Source of the DNA: Pseudomonas putida
Lineage (GTDB): Bacteria > Pseudomonadota > Gammaproteobacteria > Pseudomonadales > Pseudomonadaceae
Length of the DNA stretch: 64,000 nucleotides
Direction: 5' to 3'
Assembly: GCA_041071465.1 (NCBI GenBank)
Contig: CP163498.1
Location: 4,792,001 to 4,856,000 of the forward strand
Part shown: in pieces, positions 57,949 through 64,000 of the stretch
Position numbering within the stretch: the first letter of the stretch is position 1
How the letters are laid out: every line of letters begins with the position of its first letter
Program-made: the position numbers and the translations under genes
Notes under the pieces: model-generated
What the model saw: only the letters and a program-made list of their open reading frames with translations
Told to the model about the DNA's origin: nothing
Databases searched by the model: none

Positions 57949-58092
57949 AACAGGTTGAACGGCACCGGTGCGGTCGACGTGGGTGAGGCATTTTGCGACA
58001 CAAGGCCGCTCCTGAGCCTAACATTTTTGCCAGTAGAAATTTTTACCATTAGCCATGATTATCTTGTGTAAAGCTGGAGGTGGGGAATCATC

Positions 58093-59016
58093 GTGACACC
58101 TACGCTAGGAACGTTATTTGACACGTCACGTGGCAGACCGATGTCTGGTGCTTTTCCTTATTCGCCTTATGGTTTCGTTCCTCGGTCAACGAGTTTGCTC
58201 GGTTTTAACGGCGAGCGACTAGACCCGTGTACCTGTAGTTATCTGCTTGGGAGCGGTTATCGATTATTTAACCCTGCTCTGATGCGATTTGGTTCTCCGG
58301 ACAGTGTAAGTCCGTTCGGGTACGGTGGATTGAATTCATATGGATATTGCCAAGGGGATCCAATAAATTTAAAAGATCCCAGCGGGCATGGCCCAGTGCC
58401 CCCAGGCTATGATTTTGTAGGGTATCATGGTAGTACGCTAAAACATCAAAGCTCGTTGTTAAGTGGCGTTCAGCTCAAGTCACGTCCTACGGTTCATCAT
58501 GGCAAGGGGTTTTACTTTACGCAAGACAGAAAATTGGCTTGGCATTATGCAAGGAGAACAAGTAGTCGTGAACGGGATGGGTCAACTCCGCACGTGTTTG
58601 GAGTATATGTAAAAAATTTCAAAGAACTGAAGGCGGGAGCGGAAGTCGTTAACCTCTGGCGTGGCACTGATAGACGCGTCAAAGAAAGCTACCGGATTCG
58701 TGAATCAGTATTTAATAAAGTAAAAGTGCTGGAAACAACTTACGGCCATCTTGTTCGTAGAAATTCGTTTGTCAAAAATCCGGGGTCTCATTCGCAGCGC
58801 TATCAAGGATCTCAGGGATCTCAGGGCTTTCAGAGCTTCCAGACTTTTCAGGGTTATCAGGGTTATCAGGGTTATCAGAGTTTTCAGGGTAATCAGAGTT
58901 TTCAGAGCTTCCAGGGTTTTCAGAACTTCCAGAGTTTTCAGGGCTTCCAGAATATGCAGGATATTCGTGGAAATCAGAACTTTCGGGGCTTTCACAACTT
59001 TCAGTACCCTCAGTAG
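58093..59016 (+). CDS. Rhs orphan with ADP-ribosyltransferase-like region and Q-rich repeat tail
   Basis: 307 aa from GTG 58093 (GGAGG/GGGG upstream). Residues ~1-98 are the Rhs core end (FNGERLDPCTCSYLLGSGYR, FGSPDSVSPFGYGGLNSYGYCQGDPINLKDPSG). Residues ~110-235 are a unique C-terminal domain with YHGS and GKGFYFTQDRKLAWHYA, the His and Tyr motifs of DUF3990/PARP-like ADP-ribosyltransferases; the third catalytic residue is not certain. Residues ~236-307 are [FY]-Q-[GSN] triplets. Base composition is markedly lower in G+C than the neighbours. No immunity gene follows. Likely a toxin tip or remnant acquired by transfer. Confidence 0.8.
   Translation: MTPTLGTLFDTSRGRPMSGAFPYSPYGFVPRSTSLLGFNGERLDPCTCSYLLGSGYRLFNPALMRFGSPDSVSPFGYGGLNSYGYCQGDPINLKDPSGHGPVPPGYDFVGYHGSTLKHQSSLLSGVQLKSRPTVHHGKGFYFTQDRKLAWHYARRTSSRERDGSTPHVFGVYVKNFKELKAGAEVVNLWRGTDRRVKESYRIRESVFNKVKVLETTYGHLVRRNSFVKNPGSHSQRYQGSQGSQGFQSFQTFQGYQGYQGYQSFQGNQSFQSFQGFQNFQSFQGFQNMQDIRGNQNFRGFHNFQYPQ
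58801..59013 (+). repeat. Nine-base tandem repeats coding for [FY]-Q-[GSN] triplets
   Basis: Around 20 degenerate copies of a 9-nt unit (TTTCAGGGT / TATCAGGGT / TTCCAGAGT). The unit contains no stop in any frame, so all frames on both strands look open here; only the Rhs frame is coding. Confidence 0.9.
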
Positions 59017-59064
59017 CAGAAAAAAGGCCGGTACGCTCTGGGAGTAAGCAATAACAATCCGTTT

Positions 59065-59208
59065 CATCCCCGCCTCACAGAAAAAGCCTAATGTCGGAGG
59101 GACATCATGGTCGAGCTGCCACCGCTGCAGTCCGCCAACCTGAAGCTGGAGGGTGGCATCATCGCCGACGACACCACCTGGGTATCGACACCTCCAGCCG
59201 TGATCTAT
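59065..59208 (+). pseudogene. csgG fragment
   Basis: Bases 59065-59208 align with the intact csgG (about 57452-57625): CAGAAAAAGCC, ATCATGG-CGAG-TGCCACCGCTGCAG and LEGGIIADD are shared at roughly 80% identity. A 31-base deletion then fuses GACACC to ACCTGGGTATCGACACC. The short open frame from ATG 59107 is only this fragment read on into a REP. It marks an old duplication or a second curli locus interrupted next to the Rhs gene. Confidence 0.8.
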
Positions 59209-59214
59209 CTTGAG

Positions 59215-59246
59215 GGCCTTTTCGCGGGCTTGCCCGCGAAGAGGCC
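59215..59246. repeat. REP element
   Basis: GGCCTTTTCGCGGGCTTGCC followed by CGCGAAGAGGCC is a near-perfect palindrome of the P. putida REP type, directly after the csgG fragment. Confidence 0.85.
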
Positions 59247-59342
59247 AATGCGGTTGACAGAAGTGTTACGACAAATGCCCTCAGCTTGAAACCCTTCCCT
59301 GACCTCGGTAGTCTTTGCCCGCTGCTGTCAATCCAGCAGCCG

Positions 59343-59561
59343 GGTTTGGTAGCCCGCGATCAATCAAGGCGCACAAGCGCCCGCTCTGCGATACAGTTGG
59401 CGCTTTTTTGTGCCCGGCTGTTTCGTTTTATGGCGGCTGTGCGTAGGGCGCCTCCGTGCGCGCCGGTTTCCTTGATTCCCGGTCTACCAACCTGCGTACA
59501 GCCGTCACCACTTCGTTTGGTAGCGATCTGTGGCGGCTCCAGTGAATCAAGGAGCGACACA
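59343..59561 (+). promoter_or_regulatory. Structured leader with internal terminator ahead of the DUF3077 gene
   Basis: Motif TTTGGTAG...ATCAAGG occurs twice in direct orientation (59343-59369, 59515-59552) and once inverted (59470-59492), so alternative hairpins are possible. A 7-bp stem AAGCGCC/GGCGCTT followed by T6 (59375-59409) is a clear intrinsic terminator within the leader. A second inverted pair is GGCGGCTGTGCGTAGG / CCTGCGTACAGCCGTC (59432-59447, 59491-59506). Confidence 0.55.
59375..59409 (+). terminator. Intrinsic terminator/attenuator in the leader
   Basis: Stem AAGCGCC (59375-59381) / GGCGCTT (59399-59405), then T-run to 59409, more than 150 nt upstream of the DUF3077 start. 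Confidence 0.65.
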
Positions 59562-59892
59562 ATGACAAAAGGCTTACCTGATCCTCCCGTACGCGCCACC
59601 ACGGCGTCCTCCAGTTTTTCGACTTGTGAATGCAGCCATCCGCCGTTGTTTGCCGTGCGTGCAGGGGTGGACTACGAAGATGCGCTGGTGCATCTGTCCA
59701 CGCTGCTCTCAGGGGGCGTTTGCGACCAACCTCAAGGCGTTGGAGTTGGCCAAGGGGACTTGTCGTGATCTGTTGTTGAGCAATGACCATGGGCTGGATT
59801 CGGCAAAGGCGGTGGTGGAGGCTTTGCTGGATGGGGTTGAAAGGCAGCAGCTGACCGGGCGAGGGAAGGCGGTACAGATGCAGGGTTTTTGA
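59562..59892 (+). CDS. DUF3077 family protein, frameshifted in this sequence
   Basis: About 109 aa in full. MTKGLPDPPVR, then FAVRAGVDYEDALVHLSTLLS, then AFATNLKALELAKGTCRDLL are typical of this small Pseudomonas-specific family of unknown function. Here the error is the opposite of the others: removing one G from the G5 run at 59712-59716 joins LLSGAFATNLK into one frame ending at 59892. AAGGAG lies before the ATG. Confidence 0.8.
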
Positions 59893-59956
59893 GGGCTGGC
59901 TCGGGGCCTGCGTATGGGCCTCCAGGTGCACGCCTATACAGGTTTGGCGCCTGTGA

Positions 59957-60180
59957 GATCGAGCGCCGCCCGCGCGGCGCATCGCGAGCTACGCTCGCTC
60001 CTACGTTTGTTTCGGGCCAATTATGTCTGTGGGATTTGCGCGCGAATGCCTTGGCACACGGCTCAATATCGCGTCGAACAAACAAGGCGGTCGCGCGCAC
60101 CTGGCACAGGCGTTACTGGCCAAAAACAAACGTAGGAGCGAGCGTAGCTCGCGATGCGCCGCGCGGGCGGCGCTCGATAT
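59957..60180. repeat. Large inverted repeat of REP type
   Basis: GATCGAGCGCCGCCCGCGCG... to TTTGTTTCGGGCCA (59957-60020) is repeated inverted at 60117-60180 with over 55 matching positions, a G+C-rich BIME with a ~96-bp spacer. I see no gene in 59893-60325; the short open frames are products of the repeats. Confidence 0.8.
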
Positions 60181-60325
60181 CCGCCCCACCCGAAAACCCA
60201 AGCCATACACCCCCAGCCATCCCCCAACCCATCAACCAGATGACGCCCAGCCATTTCTCCCGCACACTGCGGAAAATTCCCAAGCCCGTACCCCGCCACC
60301 TTGCGGGGCACAGCCGGAGTAGAAA

Positions 60326-62236
60326 ATGGCGCGACAACTAATAACAAACGCCCACGACCCGCTGCACGAATCCCGCCAGGCCCGCCTGAAACTGGCCAGC
60401 GAAGGCGAGTTGCCGCTGGGCATGCTGCGCGACGAAATCGACGCTTCTTGGCGGCGCAGCCTAGGCCATGGCCTGGATTGCCTGCAAGGCGAACAAGTCG
60501 GCCTGGGCCTGGAACAGGGCCACGACCTGCGCATGCTGCTGGAGCGCAACCGCTTGCTGGTCGACGCCGTCACCCCCGAATTGGACTACCTGGTCGCCCG
60601 CCAGGGCAAGGCCGGTATCGTCATCCTCGGCGACGCCCAGGCCAACGTCCTGGCCATCGAAGGCCAGACGCACGTACTCAGCCGCGAGGGCCTGCGCGAC
60701 CTGCATCCCGGCAGTTGCTGGAGCGAATCGCTGCGCGGCACCAATGCCATCGGCACCGCCGTGGTGGAAGGCCGGCCGACGTTGATCAACTGCGGTGAAC
60801 ACTACCTCGACCGCCTCAGCCCGTTCTCCTGCACTTCCGTGCCTCTGCGCGATCCGCGTGGCGAGGTGATCGGTGTGCTCGACATTACCCGCGAAGGGGT
60901 GATGGCGCAGCCGCAGGACAGCCTGTCGACACTCATGCTGGCCGCTGGCAACATCGAAAGCCGCATGTTCGGCCTGTGCCACCCGGACCAACTGGTGTTG
61001 GCCTTCCACAGCCGTCCGCAGTACCTCAACAGTGCCTGGCATGGCCTGCTGGCGCTGAGCCTGGACGGTGAAGTGCTGGCCGCCAACGACAGTGCCTGCC
61101 AGTTGCTGCAGGTGGCGCGCCAGGAGCTGATTGGCCGGCGCAGCACGGACCTGCTCGGTGAGCGTTCACCTGCGTTTATTGCACGCCTGTGGCAGGGCGG
61201 CGTGAGCAGCGTGCAAACCGCCAAGGGCGAGTTCTACTTCCGTGCCCTGCAGCTGCCGCGCCATGGCCGGGTCAATGGCAGTACGCCGGCAAGCAAGCCG
61301 ACGCTGAGCAAGCAGTCGCCCGCGCTCGACGCGCTGGCCGGTGGTGACCCACGGCTGGCGCGCAACCTGCGCATGGCCCGCCAAGGGTTGGGCAATGGCC
61401 TGCCGGTGCTGCTGCTGGGCGAGACCGGTACCGGTAAGGAAGTGGTCGCCCGAGCCTTGCACCAGGCCAGCCCGCGTGCCGACAAACCGTTCGTGGCCGT
61501 CAACTGCGCGGCCATCCCCGAAGGGCTGATCGAGTCCGAGCTGTTCGGCTACCGCGAGGGTGCTTTCACAGGCTCCCGCCGGGGCGGCATGGTCGGGCGG
61601 CTGATGCAGGCCCATGGTGGCACACTGTTCCTCGACGAAATCGGCGACATGCCGCTGGCCTTGCAGGCGCGCCTATTGCGGGTATTGCAAGAGCGCCGTG
61701 TGGCGCCGCTGGGTGCCGGCGACGAGCAGGACATCGACGTGGCGTTGATTTGCGCCACCCACCGCGACCTCAAGCGTTTAGTGCAGGAGCAGCACTTCCG
61801 CGAAGACCTGTACTACCGGGTCAACGGCGTGTCGCTGCGCCTGCCGGCGCTGCGCGAGCGTGACGACCTGGCGGCGATCATTCAAGGCCTGCTGGACAAG
61901 TCCGATGCCCGTGGCGTCACGCTAGACCCGGCGTTGGCGGCATTGCTCGAAGGCTTCGACTGGCCAGGCAACATCCGCCAGCTGGAAATGGTGGTGCGCA
62001 CGGCACTGGCCATGCGCGAGAACGGCGAGCAGGTGCTGACGCTGGACCACCTCACCGATTGCCTACTGGACGAGTTGGCCAGCGGCTCGGCGCCCTCCGG
62101 CAGCCTCAAGGACAACGAGCTGGAGCTGATCCGTGGCGCCCTTGCGCGCCACCAGGGCAATGTGTCGGCTGCCGCCGAAGCACTGGGCATCAGCAGGGCG
62201 ACGCTGTACCGCAAGCTCAAACAGTTGCGCGGCTGA
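60326..62236 (+). CDS. Sigma-54-dependent activator, AcoR type
   Basis: 636 aa. A GAF-like sensor (VLSREGLRDLHPGSCWSESLRGTNAIGTAV), a PAS-like region (~230-300), then the AAA+ domain with Walker A GETGTGKE and Walker B LFLDEIGD, and a Fis helix-turn-helix (AAEALGISRATLYRKL). The sigma-54 contact loop reads GAFTGS instead of GAFTGA, a change at the last position seen in some AcoR relatives. It is 3 nt from the ABC exporter gene, so the two are co-transcribed. The signal is unknown; AcoR relatives sense small ketones or alcohols. Confidence 0.9.
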   Translation: MARQLITNAHDPLHESRQARLKLASEGELPLGMLRDEIDASWRRSLGHGLDCLQGEQVGLGLEQGHDLRMLLERNRLLVDAVTPELDYLVARQGKAGIVILGDAQANVLAIEGQTHVLSREGLRDLHPGSCWSESLRGTNAIGTAVVEGRPTLINCGEHYLDRLSPFSCTSVPLRDPRGEVIGVLDITREGVMAQPQDSLSTLMLAAGNIESRMFGLCHPDQLVLAFHSRPQYLNSAWHGLLALSLDGEVLAANDSACQLLQVARQELIGRRSTDLLGERSPAFIARLWQGGVSSVQTAKGEFYFRALQLPRHGRVNGSTPASKPTLSKQSPALDALAGGDPRLARNLRMARQGLGNGLPVLLLGETGTGKEVVARALHQASPRADKPFVAVNCAAIPEGLIESELFGYREGAFTGSRRGGMVGRLMQAHGGTLFLDEIGDMPLALQARLLRVLQERRVAPLGAGDEQDIDVALICATHRDLKRLVQEQHFREDLYYRVNGVSLRLPALRERDDLAAIIQGLLDKSDARGVTLDPALAALLEGFDWPGNIRQLEMVVRTALAMRENGEQVLTLDHLTDCLLDELASGSAPSGSLKDNELELIRGALARHQGNVSAAAEALGISRATLYRKLKQLRG

Positions 62237-62239
62237 ACC

Positions 62240-63973
62240 ATGGGCCCATTGTTCGCAAAGCTGGTGGAGTCCAGCGACCCTGTACTCATGCGCCAGGCGT
62301 TGGCCTGGCTGTATGGTTTCGTGCGCCCGCACCGGCGCGCCATCGGCCTGCTGCTGGGTTTGTCGCTGGGCGCCTCGTTGCTGGCCCTGGCGCAACCTTG
62401 GCTGGTCAAGACGCTGATCGACGAGGGGCTGCTGGCCAAGGACTACCAGACCCTCTGGCACATGGCAGCGATCATGATCGGCGCAGGCCTGCTGGGCACG
62501 GTGCTGGCCGGCGTCAACCGCTACCTGCACACGCGCTTGTCTGGGCGCATTCTGTTCGCCCTGCGCGATGACCTGTACCGCCACCTGCAGCAGTTGTCGC
62601 CTACGTTCTATGGGCGGCGGCGCATGGGCGACATTCTTTCGCGGCTGGACGGCGATGTGGCGGAGATCCAGCGCTTTGCCGTGGATTCGCTGTTCTCGGC
62701 GGTGTCGGCGGTGATCGGCCTGGTGGGCGCGGTGGCGTTGATGCTGATGCTGTCGTGGCAGTTGTCGCTGTTGCTGGCGCTGCTGGTACCGATCGAGGTG
62801 CTGTGGCTGCGCTGGATGCGGCGCAAGGTAGAGCACGAGGTGCGAAACCTGCGTGAGCGTTCGGCGGATGTGTCGTCGTTTCTGGTAGAGACCTTGCCGG
62901 CGATGAAGTTCATCCAGGCGGCCGGCCAGCAAGGCCGCGAGGCAGGGCGGCTGGATCAGCTGGGCCAAGGCTACATGCGCCAGTTGCTGAAGGTGCAGGT
63001 GACCGAATTCTTCACCCAGGCCATTCCCGGTACGCTCACCTCATGGTGCCGCGCTTGCGCGTTTTTGGTCGGCGGCTGGTGGGTGATTCAGGGGACCTGG
63101 CAGTTGGGCGCGTTGATCGCCTTTTCCACCTACATGGGCATGGCGGTAGGGCCGGTGCAGAGCCTGCTGGGCCTGTACGTGGCGGTGCAGCGCATGGCCG
63201 TGAGCCTTGGGCGGGTGATGGAGCTGAAACGGGAAACCGTGGCCGTACGCCCGGCAGCCAACCCGCAACCCATACCCGATGGGCCAGGCGAATTGCGCCT
63301 CGAAGCACTGAGCTTTGCCCATGAAGGGCGCCAGGGTGCGGTGCTGAATAACGTACAGGTGTGTGTACCAGGCGGGCTGAAGGTGGCCATCAGCGGCGCT
63401 TCGGGGGTGGGCAAGTCGACCCTGATCGACCTGTTGCAGCGCTTCTACGACCCGGACGCTGGGCGCATCCTGCTGGACGGGACCGACCTGCGCGAGCTGG
63501 ACTTGGCAGCGCTGCGTAGGCGTATCGCCGTCGTCAGCCAGGACATCGTGCTGTTCCGTGGCACTCTGGCGCAGAACCTGGCCTACGGCGTGCCCGAGGC
63601 CAGCCGCGCAGAGCTTGAGCGTGTGGTGCGCCTGGCGCGGCTGGACGGCCTGGTCGACAGCCTGCCGCTGGGCCTGGACGGCTTGCTGGGCGAACGTGGC
63701 CAGCAGTTGTCCGGCGGCCAGAAGCAACGCATCGCCATCGCCCGTGCGGTGTTGCAGGCCCCGGCGATTCTGGTGCTGGACGAGGCCACCTCGGCGGTGG
63801 ACGAAGCCACCGAACGTGAGGTGATCGCAGCTATCGACCAGCTGTTTGCCAGCCGCACGCGGATCCTCATCAGCCACCGCGCGTCGACTTTGGCTGATGC
63901 CGACCTGCACTTGCAGTTGCATGACGGCCAGTTGCAGGTACTGCCGCAGGAGACGGTCAAACATGGGCGCTGA
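62240..63973 (+). CDS. ABC exporter (fused permease-ATPase)
   Basis: 577 aa. Six-helix transmembrane domain (residues ~25-310) fused to an ATPase with Walker A GASGVGKST, signature LSGGQKQR, Walker B ILVLDEAT and switch His in ISHRAST, the MsbA/lipid-peptide exporter type. It has no N-terminal C39 peptidase. Its stop overlaps the next gene, a subtilisin-like protease, by 11 nt, which suggests a peptide processing and export unit. Confidence 0.92.
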   Translation: MGPLFAKLVESSDPVLMRQALAWLYGFVRPHRRAIGLLLGLSLGASLLALAQPWLVKTLIDEGLLAKDYQTLWHMAAIMIGAGLLGTVLAGVNRYLHTRLSGRILFALRDDLYRHLQQLSPTFYGRRRMGDILSRLDGDVAEIQRFAVDSLFSAVSAVIGLVGAVALMLMLSWQLSLLLALLVPIEVLWLRWMRRKVEHEVRNLRERSADVSSFLVETLPAMKFIQAAGQQGREAGRLDQLGQGYMRQLLKVQVTEFFTQAIPGTLTSWCRACAFLVGGWWVIQGTWQLGALIAFSTYMGMAVGPVQSLLGLYVAVQRMAVSLGRVMELKRETVAVRPAANPQPIPDGPGELRLEALSFAHEGRQGAVLNNVQVCVPGGLKVAISGASGVGKSTLIDLLQRFYDPDAGRILLDGTDLRELDLAALRRRIAVVSQDIVLFRGTLAQNLAYGVPEASRAELERVVRLARLDGLVDSLPLGLDGLLGERGQQLSGGQKQRIAIARAVLQAPAILVLDEATSAVDEATEREVIAAIDQLFASRTRILISHRASTLADADLHLQLHDGQLQVLPQETVKHGR

Positions 63974-64000
63974 CGTGCGCGTTGGGGTCATCGACAGTGG
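63963..64000 (+). CDS. S8 (subtilisin-like) serine protease, 5' end only
   Basis: The ATG at 63963 opens MGADVRVGVIDSG, whose VGVIDSG is the catalytic-Asp motif of subtilases. No signal peptide or propeptide precedes it, as in cytoplasmic subtilases. The remainder lies beyond the window. Confidence 0.7.
   Translation, partial: MGADVRVGVIDS

Noticed and set aside
58801..59013. Tandem repeat considered as a CRISPR array
   Set aside because: Units are 9 bases with no spacers, and no cas genes are present.
58705..59067. Antisense and third-frame open frames with Leu-Lys-Thr or Arg-Val-Phe repeats over the Q-rich tail
   Set aside because: The 9-base unit has no stop in any frame, so these are automatic. 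Only the Rhs frame joins a conserved domain.
59107..59289. Short open frame after the Rhs gene considered as its immunity gene
   Set aside because: Its first ~35 codons are the csgG fragment and the rest reads into a REP element.
60102..60117. TGGCACA-N4-TTACT as a sigma-54 promoter for the AcoR-type operon
   Set aside because: The -12 element is TTAC rather than TTGC, and it lies inside the REP inverted repeat.

Overview
The window is high-G+C DNA that I read as a chromosomal segment of the Pseudomonas putida group. The evidence is the gene content (mdc malonate decarboxylase operon, MnxG-type multicopper oxidase, cobW-cobN-chlI/D with a B12 riboswitch, DUF2790 and DUF3077 proteins, short Rhs orphan), P. 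putida-style REP/BIME repeats (GTGGGAGCGG..., TTCGCGGGCTTGCCCGCGAA), and the neighbourhood of a PACE exporter and ilvE. No tRNA, rRNA, insertion sequence or CRISPR array was seen.

Layout. 1-6217: end of a hydantoinase-B gene, a LysR regulator divergent from a PACE exporter, ilvE, an ABC-F ATPase, a small conserved protein and a glyoxalase-fold protein. 6322-13160: cobalamin riboswitch, then cobW, cobN and a cobaltochelatase chlI/chlD unit. The last two reading frames meet at an A_AAA_AAG heptamer flanked by an SD-like motif and a stem-loop, the signature of programmed -1 frameshifting. 13267-15200: small protein and a VpsR-like sigma-54 activator. 15357-21693: RND efflux operon (adaptor, pump, outer-membrane channel) with a convergent TetR regulator and matching operator-like palindromes. 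21873-25473: RlhA-type U32 protein, RidA, TrmK, DUF2790. 25598-28912: LysR regulator, then an acyl-CoA dehydrogenase and a 3-hydroxyisobutyryl-CoA hydrolase (valine catabolism). 29168-36486: malonate decarboxylase and transporter operon mdcABCDEGH-madLM.

36628-48163: a manganese-oxidase-type cluster behind a candidate sigma-54 promoter: a 1944-aa MnxG-like multicopper oxidase, a YVTN beta-propeller, two SCO1/SenC copper chaperones, a cytochrome c/periplasmic-binding-protein fusion and a SurA-like protein, followed by a response regulator. 48990-57948: a compact type II secretion/type IV pilus-like locus (GspE, PilM/N/O/P-like, secretin, three pseudopilins; no GspF in view) running without a break into the curli export genes csgE-csgF-csgG. 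58093-59208: low-G+C Rhs orphan with an ADP-ribosyltransferase-like region and a [FY]-Q-[GSN] repeat tail, followed by a decayed csgG fragment. 59343-59892: structured leader and DUF3077 gene. 59957-60180: large inverted REP. 60326-64000: AcoR-like sigma-54 activator, ABC exporter and the first codons of a subtilisin-like protease.

Quality note. Eight genes (ABC-F, cobN, outer-membrane channel, LysR at 25.6 kb, mdcE, PilO-like, secretin, DUF3077) carry single-base frameshifts, nearly all one missing base in a short G or C run, with both halves otherwise well preserved. I treat these as probable sequence errors and give each gene its full span. The chlI/chlD frame change differs because it has its own recoding signals.
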